Assembly (NCBI GenBank): GCA_035772405.1
Contig: JAYKKM010000193.1
Span: 791,001-855,000, forward strand
From: Chrysogorgia sp. JL179-B06
Taxonomy: Eukaryota; Cnidaria; Anthozoa; Scleralcyonacea; Chrysogorgiidae
Length of the DNA: 64,000 bases
Direction of reading: 5' to 3'
Every line of letters starts with the position of its first letter. The first letter of the stretch is position 1. The translations under genes and the position numbers were made by a program. Below the pieces are notes generated by a model. The model did no database searches, was not told the origin of the DNA, and saw only the letters and a program-made list of their open reading frames with translations. Below are positions 10,255-23,040 of the stretch, one piece after another.

Positions 10255-10895
10255 ATAGGGGTATCTAGTACGTATTCCTTATAAGGAAGCGCAAATAGAA
10301 GGCATTGACGAACAAATAGAGTGCGGAATTAACGAGCAAATAGCTGACACGTTGAAACCTCGTACCCCAAAAACAAAAAAAAAAGATAAAGGTCCTAACC
10401 CTTTGGCAAACGTGTTCTTGAGAAATAAACAACCCCCAAAGCTATAGAATATATCAAAGAAAAGTTAAATTATCTATTTACAACATACGTACAGATTTAT
10501 CCCGGTAGCTAACTTAGTTCTCTTTAAAAACGCGGATAATCGAACATGCCAAAATATAATTTTCCTAATACGGATACCATCTTGTAAACAAAAACACGGC
10601 TGTCTTCGACGAACGTTTTCTTGAGAAATAATCAACTCCCAAAGCTACAATATATATTAAAACAAAGATAAATTATCTGTTTACAATATGCGTGCAGCTT
10701 ATCCTGCTAGCGAACGTAGTTTTCTTAAAAAGAGTGGATAATCGAACATATCGTAACGTGTTAACAAACCCACATCCAGTGGGCTGGTACGAGTGCCATG
10801 TATTTGTTCGTTGATGCCTTCTATTTGCTCGTCAATGCCTTCTATTTGCTCGTCGGTCACTTCCTTATATGGAATACGTACTAGAAGTACATATG
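10255..10895. mobile_element. MULE-like foldback element, copy 1
   Basis: 641 bp bounded by inverted ends sharing CTAGTACGTATTCC and flanked by 9 bp duplications (GATAAAGAG at 10246, GATAAAGAT at 10896, one mismatch). A 9 bp duplication is typical of Mutator-like elements. Inside, near the right end, is a short 21 bp tandem repeat (TATTTGCTCGTCAATGCCT type, about three units). Open frames reading EQIEGIDEQIEGI are translations of this repeat, not a protein. Confidence 0.83.
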
Positions 10896-10904
10896 GATAA
10901 AGAT

Positions 10905-13837
10905 GAGTCTCAGGGTGGTGCATTGTGTGCCCCATGAAATTCGTTTGTTGTTTATCCCTCAGTAATCAGTATCTTAACAATCCTTGGTGTAAATTTGTCA
11001 TATTCTTCTTAATTTCTTGTAAGAAGACATACCTGATTTAATAATTCGTTATTTTGTCGGAAACTCGCATCGCACAAGCATGCAATTCGTCACCCTCATC
11101 ACGCGCCACCTTTTGCGCCCCCCTTTTCATCGCCGAATTTGATGTGTTTTCATAACCATCGAAATCTTAATTCAGATGAATGAATTGTGAAATAGGTAGT
11201 TAACTGTGCCATTTTCGTTAACGTATAGTCATCATAATGAAAAATAGTGATGAAAAAAATATACATTGCAACCAGTCTGTTGGTAAAGTTGTAAAAAATT
11301 GCAATACAGCCGGACACAGACTATATACGTCATAGATCGACGCATCGAGGTTGTTTTCTCCGGTATTGAATTCAGAAGCTTTTCAGAAACAAAAACTCTT
11401 CCTTGACATACAAAAACCCTCAAGCCTGAAATAAAGAAATACTAACTCTACTTCATGAAGCTTAGCAATATAGTATATTCTGTGTCCGATAGGCGATAGT
11501 ACACGTTTCATTCAAGCTCAAATGTAAACAGAATTGAATAAAATGCAATCGATATTGAAGCGGGTAATCTCATCAACCAACGTAAGCGCTTGCTTTGCAG
11601 ACTAGATATCCACATTTCATGGGACATGATCGAGACAATTTACATTTTGATTAGGCGACTACTCTTCATGAGATGTTGGATAATTCGGATATCGATTTTG
11701 TTACATCCGAGAGTAAAGATAAGGAACATACTACAGGCTCACGCATAATTAAAAAGCTACATATCTTTGTTGACATGATTAATACAGTAAAGTATACTAG
11801 ACTCGACCATTCCGCGTTGACGACAACGTGATCAATTGAATAATACTTCGCAGCTGTTGTGTCAGAGCCTACGATCGACCGCATGCCAAACCTCATCAAT
11901 GAAATGTATTTGTTGTAAATAGTGCTGCCTGAGTGGTTTTGCCGGTGGTCACCAAGCGGAAGTAATTGTCAGCGTCACTAATGAGAATCTATCTTCCAAT
12001 CAGGGAAAAAATTAACGACCTGGGGACGAGGGGAAAGCAGGTGTATTAATCGGATATGTGGTTGCTATGTTTTCTTTGTATAATCAATGGTGTCGATCGA
12101 AGTAAAAAACAAACACATTTTCGCCCTGTGGCAGACTGAACTATGCAGTCATTTTCAACTAATTCGGCTGAATTTTAATTTAATTGATAAATTTCGGTTC
12201 CCAACCGTCTTAATGTATTATTAATGCGCAGTAATTTTCAACATGGTATTGTTTTGTTGTGATAATGAGCTTCTTATAGATTGACATTCATTTAAGCCCG
12301 GGTATAGCAATGATAAACAGTTTTATCGGCATATAAATTAATTTGGGAAACCACTGTACGTTGTACTATACGGGAATTGCTCAAATGAAATTAGAAAATA
12401 GAACAAGGATGCTGCTTTGTATTGTTAGTAAGTTCAGTACCAAAAGAACTGAATATAATCTCGGTTTATATAAGCGTAAGTGCTGGGAACTTCAAGGGCC
12501 TTCGCTTAAAACGTTAGACTTCATGTCTTATCCTCTGTTTCGCCAGCACCAAGCTGTTAGATTACGTATTTCAACACTGCCTGCACAGCCCATTATTTTT
12601 ATATTTTTTCATTTAGTCCTAACAAAAAAACTACCGGTCTCCCCTTTCGTTGATCTCAATCTTATCTTTCATATCAGTATCGTGTCGAGTGGAGACTCAA
12701 CAGTGGCAATGCAACCGTACCGACAGTAGAGAATGCTATCTTTACTGACTAGAAATTGAAAACATTTTTCATATTTCTATACAGTTCATAGAAACACGAG
12801 TGGAAGTTTGGGAGAACGAGAAATCACCGTGGGAACGCGAGCCAGAGGGCGAATGTTCCACTGCATCCATTGTGGTAGTTTCACAAGTCGGTTTCTATAA
12901 CTAGTAATGGCTTTATGAAAACAGGCTAAAAATGTCTTCTATTTCTTTTATAAAATAACATTCTGAACTAAATAAGTATAAAACATTACAATAAGGTTCA
13001 TTTATTAAAATCACGAGAGTTAGATCAATGCGACTCTATATATGAGAGCAAAAGCCATTCGGCGACAAGAAATAAATACATTATTAAATACATTATTAAA
13101 ATCATCTTGAAAAGTAAATTCAGCTATCAATGTGAGAGAACTCGTCTCAACCAAAATCTCAACCAAAATCTTACAATGTCAAACCCTTGCCTGTTTTGAC
13201 TATGTCCAATGAAATATTTATATCCCCAAGCCATTACTATATATAAATGCCGAAAATTTGCAAGTATTTTGCACTTTGTAGTATTTAAATACAGTACAAA
13301 GTGCAAAATACTCAAGTAGTTTTGACATATGGCATGGAATCTTCAGGGAAAGATAATACATGCATCCTTTAATTATGTCGGTTTAATACTTTTTCTCTTG
13401 AATAATGTACCAAAGTTTAAGACTAGATTTCCAAGAATATATAACACTCTTTTCTCAATATTTACAAAGAAAATGTACAACCTTTAAAACCAATGATTGA
13501 TATTATCAAGAACAAGTTCCCCGCGATGGCGCCAATATGAAATCCCATATTCTCATTAGGTGGCGGAAAATATTGGTCATTAACTAGCCAATCATATGGC
13601 TTGTGTACTCGCGTGTGTGCGCGTAATAATACGAGGCCAGAGCTAAAACTCACAAACTTGGATAGAATTGCACAGTATTGTAGGGCTGTAGTAGTAGTAG
13701 TGTTGTATTCGGTCTGTGTTGAAATTGGTGCTGTTTTTATGCAATAGAGTTTTTATTATCTTACAAAGGCTTTTTGCCACGGTGAAATTAAAAAACACAC
13801 TGTATAGTGTATGTTGGCAGAATCCACTTGAATCAAC
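10905..13837. other. Upstream region of the FAM117-like gene, no gene recognised
   Basis: AT-rich sequence with no exon I can support. The longest frame (12343-12729, 128 aa) has no recognisable motif. 12985-13075 is related to 23798-23910 (dispersed repeat). A 50 bp palindrome lies at about 13262-13312 (AGTATTTTGCACTTTGTA and its complement). The promoter of the gene at 13838 should lie near the right end, but no clear TATA or initiator can be named. Confidence 0.5.
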
Positions 13838-14117
13838 ATGGCTTCTCAAGGCACCCAAAGACCAAGAAGGAATGCTTCTCCTTCGAGCTCAACGAAACCC
13901 CAACCTATGAGAGCAACAATGCCGTTTTCGTTGAGTACGAAAAGAAACTCCAGTCCTCCTAGAGGATCTTTTGTGCGAAAGCCGAGCCCTAGCTCGTCTC
14001 CTGTTCCCAACGAAGGTTCTATCAAGGCGAGCAGACGGAGTTCACCAGAAATAATACGGACTTCGCCCGAAAATCGTCGAAGTCCTACTTCGCCCTTGTT
14101 ATTCATTGGCTCCAAAG
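13838..14117 (+). CDS. FAM117/GLCCI1-like: FAM117/GLCCI1-like, exon 1
   Basis: Starts at an ATG in a favourable context (AACATGG) and encodes a serine-, proline- and arginine-rich N-terminus (MASQGTQRPRRNASPSSS...) with repeated SP and RSSP dipeptides that look like proline-directed phosphorylation sites. The exon ends at AAAG before GTACCC, leaving one base (phase 1). The next exon supplies the two bases that complete the codon. The 5' UTR extends upstream but its start is unknown. Confidence 0.85.
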
Positions 14118-14315
14118 GTACCCATTCTTTCATCGGCGTATTTTGTCGAAAGAAAATTCATTTGTTGTTGTGAATACGTTGTCAGTAATTGTACTAGTTT
14201 TGTGTGAGCATCCAAGCCTTTGTCGTGAAGACCTGCCTGGGCTGGCGTTCAATAATATTATAGATATTTGTTGTTGTTGGTAGATATTTGAAAATATTTT
14301 TTTTTACATTATTAG

Positions 14316-14431
14316 AAAGACTAAAACCTGCCAACACAGCGATTCGCAGAACCTCTTCTCTCGATGCTTTATCTGGAAATTATCTCAGCTGCCAATGGCC
14401 TCGCGAGCCCATGGCTACCAAAGGAACTCAG
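14316..14431 (+). CDS. FAM117/GLCCI1-like: FAM117/GLCCI1-like, exon 2 (RRTSSLDA block)
   Basis: Acceptor ACATTATTAG, donor CAG before GTATTA. It encodes the family hallmark: IRRTSSLDALSGNYL followed by CQWPREP and ending KGTQ. In vertebrate GLCCI1 the corresponding block is RRTSSLDAITGPYL with QWPRD (recalled). The RRTSS core is a likely basophilic-kinase / 14-3-3 type site (inference). Ends in phase 0. Confidence 0.92.
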
Positions 14432-14655
14432 GTATTAAAATTAAAATAATATAGTACTAGTTGCTTTGTTTCTTTCTTCGTCTTCGTTCATCTCCTCACG
14501 TGTAAAGCTTGCGTGTGTTCTACGTTTTCTGACGGGTTTTTAGACTGTTTTCTCCTTAGAGAAAAGGGCTTGTTTTGACTTTTCAATTTCCGTCGAGCCA
14601 GTCTGAGCGAGTGACACAAGTTGTCAATTCCTGGTCACCTTATTTTAGTATTCAG

Positions 14656-14772
14656 CTATGGCTATTGTTTTGGAAATTGCAAAGCAGACCTCGCGAGACA
14701 CTGAGCTTGGAAACGAACTTAAGCGTTTGTCGTTGTTAGATGAAGAGACGAATTGTTTTGGTTATTTATGAG
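14656..14772 (+). CDS. Small intronic ORF, possibly an alternative last exon
   Basis: A 38-codon frame (MAIVLEIAKQTSRDTELG...) with a TGA stop lies 225 bp downstream of exon 2. An acceptor-like TTAGTATTCAG precedes it and AATAAA follows at about 14824. It could be an alternative terminal exon or a chance frame. The exon 2 phase does not join directly to this frame at that acceptor. No homology recognised. Confidence 0.2.
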
Positions 14773-14829
14773 TACTGTACATGTACCCAATTCTGCAATG
14801 AATGTTACATTTGCAATCATATAAATAAA

Positions 14830-17167
14830 ACCATGGTAGTAATAAAAATTACTTGTTTCTGGTTGACCTGTTTTATATATTTATAACAATAAATATATAA
14901 TATACCTATAAATAAATATATAAATATATAAGATCAACTGTTTGCTCATGATAAAATGCATACCAAAAGCTCAAAAATTGCAAGGGCTTGGAGACAGGTT
15001 GAGAATTGCAGAATTTTCAATGTTTGGTAAACAAACAAGTGTACTCTACCTTTTGGTGCAGAGGGCCAATTTAGCCCAGCAATACAAGTGGGCCAACTTA
15101 AGCCATATCGCTGTTGTATATATGTTTTTTTAGGATAGAAGGGAACCACATAGTAAAAGTCGTGCAACAGAGGCTAGACCATGCCTGCATGGTATGCACA
15201 ACAAGCTTTTCGGGCATGCATGCTGCCCACACATTTTGGCATGCATAATGCTTAACAAAAAGCCATACAAGTGGGGAATAGGAGGTGGCAGGTGCAGCAA
15301 AGCTAGCCAAGTGTCTAGCATTACAAGTGTAAAGATGCAAAGCTTAACTGGCCATATTACCATTTCTGTTGAGTTTCTGCCCCCTGACAATAATCTAAAA
15401 TAACTAAAATAACGTTTAGTAATAAATAAACTGTAAGGGGGGACATGGGATTCAAATTTTGCATTTTCTTGACAGTGTGAGCAGAGAATACATAATTATC
15501 TGGACATCTGTATATCATTAGAAAGCTCATTTAATATAGTTTTCAAAACTGCTCTTTAAAAAGGTTTAACTAGGTTACAAAAATATATAATATATAATAA
15601 AATTTTATAAAATATATCTCCTGGTACAATATTGCAAATAATACAACCAAACTTATTTTAACACATAAATCCTTATAATCCTTATGATAATTAATTGAAA
15701 TTATAATGATTGTTTTTTATGAACCAGAAATTGTTGTCATGACAACAGATTTTATAATTTAACTACATACAATAAAAATTGAAGACAAACTGTTCAGTTG
15801 AAGCTCTTGGGGATTTTTGGGGCATGGAAAAGACAAAAGCAGTTGGCTGATGTGCTCAGCAAGGCTTTCGCTTAGTTCTGAAGTGGGTGTCTGTCCCAAT
15901 GAAGTACCCGTCGGTGTCAGACATGGGTGCCGAATGGACATTCTGATTCATGGAGGGCCAAGAGGGTGCGGTCTATACTATTCCTGCAAAATGTGAATCT
16001 TTCTCAGCATTTGGAGAAATAATTCATAGGTAGCAAATTCAACTATATTATCAATGACCTGTCCCCTGGCATTCACTGTGTGAGTTACATTGATGATGGA
16101 ATTTAGCAACATTTCGTAAAAACAAACATACAGAGACAATTTTGCTTGGACATCGGGAAAATATAGCCTGCGATTTGCTATACAGTACTCGCCGGAGCTC
16201 CGGCGGGAGCCGGGTCTTAGCGAAAACCCTGGCTCAGACGTTAGCTGACGTGAGATGACGTGAGCCGTGCATCTGTCCTGTAATAGATCATGCCTAACAT
16301 TCAATGAGAATTGCGCATATAGTAAACAGGTTATTGTATAACTTACATGTAGTATATATGGGGGTAATGTAGCAAATAATCTATCCATAATTAAACTGTT
16401 AAACATTACATGTACTACACATGCTGAAAATTTCCTTTAAGATCGAAGCAAATTTCTTTGCCAGCACCAAACAATTAGAATAAAATATCATACTATAAGC
16501 AACAGATCCAGTGCCAGTCTAAAAATTTATCTATTTAGTTACTTGCAAGAAGTGTGAAATATACAATATATTAGATCTAGCATACTAGCACAGATTTCAA
16601 TATTCTATTATGCATGCAACCATGCATAAAATTAATTGTTTATGGTAAAGCACAACACAATATGAATGTCCTCCAAACGGTCCAACACTTGCGCGCCCGC
16701 TTTGTGTCTGGTCTTGCATTCTTTTAGGAGGAGACCAATTGTATTGTATTTTGTATATTGTATTGTATTGTGTTGTATCATATTATATGTATGCATGGTA
16801 TTAATTCATATTATGTAATGTAATTGTAATATGTAATGTAATGTAATGTGGTAATGGTAATGTAATCTTGTGAAGTATTACAGCCGACCCCACTGAAAAA
16901 CACTTTGGTGATGTGGTAATCCTGAATAAATATTATTGTTATTAATGGAAACCAACAAGAGGACATGCGAGGCCGAGGTAGTCATCCATTTTTATAAGGA
17001 ACCTGCTGATGACCTTATAGTTTCATTATGATTGAACAAATGCAAAACATCAACAACAAGAACAGTATGGACCAGCAATTGCTGATAGCAGTATATACTG
17101 ATCCAAAAACATAATTATAACTAGGTAATATTATGAATTAACACTTTATGGTATAAAAATATTAGTA

Positions 17168-17203
<36 letters not shown>

Positions 17204-17395
17204 GTTTTTTAATAGGAGTTTTTTAATTTTTATTTATTTATTTTTTTAATTATATTTGTTTAAAATTGGAGGATTTTAAAAGACGATTGTTAGTTTTCTA
17301 TGTAATAAATTATCATTAATTTGTAAAATATAGTATTATCTAATTTTTTAATGAATTTCAGATGTAATTGAGATTTTAATTGAATAAAGTATATA

Positions 17396-17429
<34 letters not shown>

Positions 17430-18950
17430 TACCACCATGTTTCAGTAGGAATTAAGCTCCACTCACCAAGGTGATTTTCAGGGAGGTCCTACAACATAAA
17501 ACTAAAATAAACATAAATTACAATATGTAATAATATAAACTAAGAATACATTAATTAGAGTTGAAATTGTACCTACAATATTAATATCCAACAAGATGCC
17601 CGCTAGGCATTAACTCGGGCTACTGTAGCCTGCGCAGGGAACTATGATGCAACAAGATACTTCCTAGCCATATAACTGACTTGCTTCAATGCTTGGAAGT
17701 GTTTGAAGTTGGCAAAAACACCATTCAGTTCGAACCACTCGATCAAAAAGAAAGAAGGCACATGCTCTGGTCACATGCATAGATATAGAAACCTTAAGAC
17801 TTGCGGCTCCACGTGCAGCTAGCCAATTAAGTAATAATACAGAAACGGAGTCGAAATGACCGTGCAAACCACAGCAATAAAGGATTTTATGTTGGTTTAT
17901 TAAAAACCGCAGTTTGTGTGAACTTTAGAATGTCAAATGCAAATTTATACTTGGAATAGGTTAAAACGAAATTAAACAGTTGTTTTGGTGAATTTCTCAG
18001 TGTAAAATTCTCTTAATTTCCTAAATTTGGCTAAAAAAATCTTAAGTCCAGTTGTTTATTGAAGGCTGGAAAGCTGCCTAATTGTTGTAATATATGCAAA
18101 TATATAGTTCTAAGTAATCAGATACAGTTCTGTCAGTGTAGGGGCGGTTAAATTTTCCAAACTTTTAACATTGGCAAACTGCACACCATTAAAAAATTAA
18201 ACCACCTTGATTACATGGAGGGGAGTTGGCTGGGTATCCAAGCTGGCTCACAAAGCTAGCCCACGTGCAGATGTTTCCTGTTTATGCTGATGCTGTAAAC
18301 ATATTTATAATTTTAGTGCATTTATAATTTGAGCATGTTTGCCTCATAAGTATTGGACAATTGACAAATGACTGTCATGGTTAGTGAGCAAACTCGATCA
18401 GATACCGAGGTAGATCGCTTCCATCTAATCAAGGCCAAAAATCAGTTTGAATGTGTGTATCTGGCTGTGCAGACCACTAACAGTTGGTGAATGGCATGCT
18501 CGTGTCAGCCTGACAAGATCACCTCATGTAATATCAGGACGAATACTGTCTCAGTCGGTTAGTGAGCCAGCTCAGATACTGTACCAAGCCAGATCTCCTA
18601 CATGTAATCAAGGACAAAAATCAGTTTGAAAGGTGTGTACAAATGTATCTGGCTGTGCAGACCAACTAATTAACATGCAGTTGGCAAACAACAAAAACAA
18701 TTTGTGTGGGTACGTGAGGGACAATGGAAAATACATGGCTGAACATGCAAGCTGTCACTGGAAAACCAGCGAACAATAACAAACACTTCATCGATTGGAG
18801 TTGATCTAGCTGGATTAGAGTTGGTTTGGTACGTGTCAGCTATGAGATGTTCATTTGTGTAACTGTAAGCATTCACACACTCTTCTAACACACTCTTCTG
18901 ATCAACAAACTTCCCAAATGAGATCGACAGTAGGTTAATATTGCAAGAAG
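14830..18950 (+). other. Intron 2 (part): simple repeats and worn elements
   Basis: No exon recognised. Contents: a TTGTA pentanucleotide-rich tract (16740-16800), a TAATG tract (16815-16865), a LINE/SINE-like 3' end running into AATAAATATTATT (16870-16945), AAT tracts (17170-17205 and 17398-17430), and a near-repeat pair at 18380-18470 and 18550-18665 (shared AGCCAG, CATGTAATCAAGG, ATCAGTTTGAA). The segment 15760-16290 is related to the THAP-bearing foldback at 44585. Confidence 0.5.
15760..16290 (-). pseudogene. Diverged copy of the THAP-bearing foldback element
   Basis: Parts of this stretch match the interior of the 44585-46381 element: the GGCATG...AAAAGCAGT segment near 15820-15845 and GTGAGCCGTGCATCTGTCCT near 16260-16280. 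On the - strand an open frame covers 15978-16406 (142 codons), but only part reads as protein-like and no domain is recognised. The frame corresponding to the THAP exon is broken. An imperfect palindrome (CCGGAGCTCCGG) lies at 16193. Confidence 0.4.
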
Positions 18951-18958
18951 ATTCCGCG

Positions 18959-19288
18959 TTAATTGTCAGCAGTAACTTTTACAGATAACTGAGGGGTTTT
19001 CGGATTCTTATTAGGCAAAATTTGTGAACAGACGACATTCGATAACAAATGCACGTACCAGAAAATATAAATGCACACACTTGAAATTATAAGCTGTTGA
19101 ACGAGTTGAATCACATCAAGTTTATTTTGCATAACTTTATTAACACCACAATAAACAATCCAGGCGAAGATAAAACAAATTACAAATACTAAAGTTACCT
19201 CAATACATTCAAAGCTTTTCCATGTAGCGTTTATTTCTTGGGTCTCTTCAGCATATTTACCACGTCCTTTGCAACTTGTCTTTGTCAA
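18959..19288 (-). pseudogene. Possible receptor-like membrane fragment
   Basis: An open frame of about 109 codons on the - strand with two hydrophobic segments (VTLVFVICFIFAWIVYC and LIISSVCIYIFWYVHLLSNVV). The layout faintly recalls TM6-TM7 of a rhodopsin-class receptor (charged stretch, TM6, TM7), but the diagnostic proline and NPxxY motifs are missing. It may be a chance frame in AT-rich DNA or a decayed GPCR exon. Confidence 0.2.
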
Positions 19289-19489
19289 TGTTCATTGTCT
19301 TTCTCTCAACAGTCTTCAGGTTTAGAATTAGTTTTGAATAGCATTTTGCAGTACAAGTTAATGACATATATTTAAGCAATGTGCAGTTTTGTATAAGATT
19401 GTTTTGAATTTTCTATTGAATAGTTTGAGTTGCTCTTTGAGATCGCGGACCAACCCGTTTCGAAATCGATCGTCATCTTTTAATTAGTA

Positions 19490-19765
19490 TAGGTCTACCG
19501 CGATCAGCGTGTGCATAGTGAGCGTATTCACGATCAATTCACGATTCAGTTACTTTCAAAATCTACCAACAGAGTCAGAACTCGACGAAAAGCAAAACTG
19601 TCACAAAGAAAGAACTCGGCTATTGACCCGCAACATGCCTGACGGGAAATATTATTGCGCAATTTTGCAGATTTGTGGAACCCCAAAAATAAAACGACGA
19701 CTAATGAAGCCGAAACCTAGACTCGTGCTACCACAGCTAGCCCGAGTAATTAGAAGGAACTCTTA
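19490..19765 (+). repeat. Dispersed repeat with conserved peptide, copy 1
   Basis: Starts near CTACCGCGATCAGCGTGTG and is about 75-80% alike by eye to 52081-52385. Both copies keep an open stretch encoding PDGKYYCAILQICGTPKIK (PDGKYCCAILQ in the other). Conservation of the peptide suggests it derives from a coding sequence, perhaps an element's first ORF or a captured exon. Product unknown. Confidence 0.5.
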
Positions 19766-20350
19766 AAAGTTATTAGACTAGATAATTGTCTTATTTGGAG
19801 ATGAAGATTATTCCAGTCGCTAACTGCATGGTAAACAAAGCAATGTTTGCCCCAGTTGGTGCGCGCACGGGGGAGGCGTAAATCATGACAGCGACGCGTA
19901 TTGTATCTATGTATATCACTGTTTCGTATTAGACTGAGATCAGATGAAATAAGATTGTTCAAATCTTTATAAATGGCGACACAGCGATGAAATCGACGAC
20001 GGCGAGCCAAAGGTGGCCAACCCAGTTTGACGACAGTTTGACGACAGCCTCAGTGCCAGAGAAATATTTTGGTAGGTCCAATATAGTTCTAGCAGCATTA
20101 TTTTGTAATACTTGGAGATGTTGCTTAAGGATTTAATTGTTCTTGTCACCCCATGCAGACGACATAAGCATAATCAAAAAAGGTAAAACGAGACTGGTAT
20201 ATAACACCACGCTACTATGCAGAGGAAGCAAGTGTTTAACCCAACATAAAACTCCAAGTCTCTGACATATCTTTTTGCTTAGGGCATCTATATGGTCCGA
20301 CCAAGACATACACTGACTGAGTCTAACACCCAAGAACTTAAAGTGCAAAT
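19750..20350 (-). pseudogene. LINE 3' fragment (CR1/L2-like), antisense
   Basis: Reading leftwards on the - strand: a segment with FKFLGVRLSQCMSWSDHID and VVLYTSLVLP (20133-20348), then RRRRFHRCVAIYKDLN and KHCFVYHAVSDWNNL (19750-20010). These are the typical post-RT C-terminal blocks of CR1/L2-type elements. Frameshifts separate them. It probably joins the - strand LINE at 21410-23040, with the foldback at 20350-21400 inserted between. Confidence 0.75.
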
Positions 20351-21405
20351 GAATCGAAAATTAAGTTTATCTTATTTGAAAAAACTCTTAAAACAATGAG
20401 GAATAACATCTTACAGCTCTTCCATATTTCACTAAGTTCTTGAGATATTTAGACTTATCTGATATTTACCAGAAGCTGAATTGAGCTTACCAGAAGCTGA
20501 ATTGAGCAAGTTACAGCGAATTCAAAATACAGCTGCTAGACTTGTTGCAGGGGTTAAAAATCGGAGCATATCTCCCGTGTGCTTCGTAATCTTCACTGGT
20601 TGCCGGTGAGATCAAGGATTATTTTTAAGATACTAATAATTACTTTCAAGGCTTTGCATGGCCAGGCGCCTGTTTATATTACTGATTTGCTAACTAAATA
20701 TAAACCTACTCGTGCTTTGAGATCATCTGACCGAAATCTGCTACTTGAACCAAAATCCAAAACGGTGACTCATGGAGACAGAACATTCTCGGTTGCAGCA
20801 CCAAAACTGTGGAATTCATTACCACAGGAAATTAGAAGCTTTGATATGTTAAGTAGTTTAGCACTTAAGACTTTTCTTTTTTAAAATTAATAGTTTTTTG
20901 TTCATAGTGGTAATATACGTAGTAGGCTTTATCTTATAATGAATATATTGTTGTAAGAGCATTGAGACTATTGTATAATGCTCCTAATACGTCTTTTATT
21001 ATTATTATTATTATTATTATTATATTTAAATGAGCTGATCTATGACGTTGTAGCAAGTTGTACACAACATTAGAAAATCATGTATATCTTTCCAATATTA
21101 AACGAAATCACTCAAAACTTTGTAATTGCTACAGCTCATGAAACAAAACATTAAAGACAAGCTTCAACAACCTCGTACCCAGGGCATTTTGCCTCAAGCT
21201 TCAAGTGATTTCGTTCAACAATCTTTAAGATGTATAGGATTTTCCAATTTGTGTACAACTTGCTACGTCATAGATTATCTCATTTGAATATCAAAGTCTA
21301 AATATCTCAAGAAGTAAGTTAAATATGGAAGAGCTGTAAATTGTTATTCCTCGTTGTTTTAAGAGTTCTTTCAAATAAGACAAACTCAATTTTCGATTCA
21401 TTGGC
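20350..21405. mobile_element. Foldback element with a LINE inserted in it
   Basis: The left arm (20350-20465) and right arm (about 21285-21400) are inverted copies sharing GAAAATT.AGTTT, CTCTTAAAAC and TATTTAGACTT. A second inverted pair flanks the centre (AGCAAGTTGTACACAA near 21050 and its complement near 21250). The + strand LINE tail at 20468-21020 sits inside, so the order is old - strand LINE, then foldback, then + strand LINE. Confidence 0.65.
20468..21022 (+). pseudogene. LINE 3' end (CR1/L2-like), sense orientation
   Basis: Encodes the C-terminal region LSKLQRIQNTAARLVAG, LHWLPVRSRIIFKIL, FKALHGQAPVYI, and FSVAAPKLWNSLP, then a stop at about 20882, a short 3' UTR and an ATT repeat tail (20997-21021). 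This 5'-truncated copy with a microsatellite tail is the normal product of target-primed insertion. The final 101 codons are open, so it is fairly young. Confidence 0.85.
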
Positions 21406-23040
21406 ACAGGATTCATTACGTTCTAAAAGTTGACCATTAATCTCCATCGATAGATTAGAGAAAGAGCTGATCTTGCGTGCACTACCGAATATGACGAAAT
21501 TACATTTGTCAACATTCAGAGTTATTAACTTTGAACCAGTTGCAGAGACATCTAAGATCAGCGTTCAAGTTATCCTCAAGCTCTTGTAAATTTGAAGAAG
21601 AGAAATATAGTCTGCATATATAAGCAAACTTGACAGGATTTGGTACAGGAAGGCAAGTCATTAACGTAAATGAGAAATAGAAGCGGCCCAAGTACGCTTC
21701 CTTGCGGTACTCCAACTGAGACTGACTTTTCAGAAGAGCGTGCATTACCTACACTGGTGATTTGTGTCCTTTGAGATAGATATGAGCTGAACCAAGCAAC
21801 AACGGGGTCAGTGAGTCCTGCGTTCGTTAACTTTGAGAAAAGGATGGGATGATCAACTGTATCGAAGGCCTGTAGATCTAAGAAGAGTAGACATCCCCGG
21901 TTACAAGACCTCTGTCCATCTTTTCAAGGACTGACTCTGGAAAATGAGTGAGAGCAACCTCTAGACAACAGTAGGAAGCTTGGTAAACTTAGGGGGGCCG
22001 GCCAAGGCAACATTTTCGTTGTTCCTGTTGACATTGTTTATTTGTTTTGGTTTGTTTTCAACCGGGCTAGGTTTTAGCCTCAATCATTCCGCGATTTCCG
22101 CCCTTCTGCTTAGTTAAAAAAAGAAAGCCTACTAGAGTAGAGCCGCGTAAACTAGAGAAATATTAGTACTTTAGTTTAGTAAAACACTCGGGTTAACATG
22201 ACAGTTTAACAGAACATTAATAGGAAGATGTTGTTTTCGAACTTGTCGGTAATATCATACATTCATACTATTCGAACACAGACATTCGATTAATATACGA
22301 TTTCATATACTTCTACTTTCGAATTCAAATTTTTTGCTGCAATTTTTCTTGCTAATTCAATTTTGGGGGGTAAAGGTACATGTATTCCGGCTCCCCTTTT
22401 TATAATATTGGGGGACTGCCCCCCCCCCCCCCCCCTGCTTACTACGCCCCTGCAAATTGACATGGCGTTAAAATTCTTATCTTGTAAATAATGTAGGTAA
22501 ACTTGTTAAAACTGTAGGTAAAATTGTTATCGGTCTGTAATTGGTAGGATTACATCTCTCGCCGGATTTAAATAGAGCAATAACTTTGCCACATTTCCAG
22601 ATCGTATGAAATATAGACAACTGAAGTGATAGATTAAACAACTTTGTTAGAACTGGTGCTAGGACAGAGGCGGAGTCAGAAGACGAGCGCTTATCTTGTC
22701 AAGACCTATGGCTTTGTTGGTCTTTTGTTGACGAAGTTCTTTACATATAAACGCTTCTTCAACATGCTGAAATGCAAAACGCCTTTCACAGATAGCATCA
22801 ACAAGCAACAATGATGTCGATGAACTCTTCCAGGCATAGTTCAAAACAGACTTTATCCTAGACGACAGTTCAGAACCGATGGAAGAAAAATAGTTGTTAA
22901 AAACTTCAGCAATGGATTTAGGATCAGTATAAGAAACGCCATCCGCTTTAATACAAGTCACAGGAGACTTTTGCGCGATGTAATTTAAGCGTTTTCCACA
23001 ATGCATTTGCGTTCCTTTTGTTCTTATATTAATTTAATCA
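21405..23040 (-). pseudogene. LINE reverse transcriptase remnant, antisense
   Basis: From right to left on the - strand: an endonuclease-RT linker (FNNYFSSIGSELSSRI, KTNKAIGLDKISARLL at 22660-23006), then after an insertion the RT core with GVPQGSVLGPLLF and LIYVNDLP at about 21640-21720. Many stops. A G/C-rich insertion (about 21990-22455) splits it. Confidence 0.75.
21990..22455. mobile_element. Insertion with hAT-like CAGGGGCGTAG terminus
   Basis: The right end reads CTTACTACGCCCCTG, the complement of the CAGGGGCGTAG terminus common in hAT elements. A C homopolymer (about 22420-22437) precedes it. The left end begins near TTAGGGGGGCCGG. I could not fix the target duplication, so the borders are approximate. 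Confidence 0.5.

Noticed and set aside
10699..10935. Repetitive EQIEGIDEQI-type frames at 10.7 and 26.5 kb
   Set aside because: They come from the 21 bp array inside MULE-like foldbacks and shift between copies; not genes.
12343..12729. 128-codon frame upstream of the FAM117-like gene
   Set aside because: No recognisable motif, AT-rich, no splice or homology support.
18959..19288. A confident GPCR exon
   Set aside because: Two hydrophobic stretches alone are not enough; conserved TM6 proline and NPxxY are missing. Kept only as a low-confidence feature.
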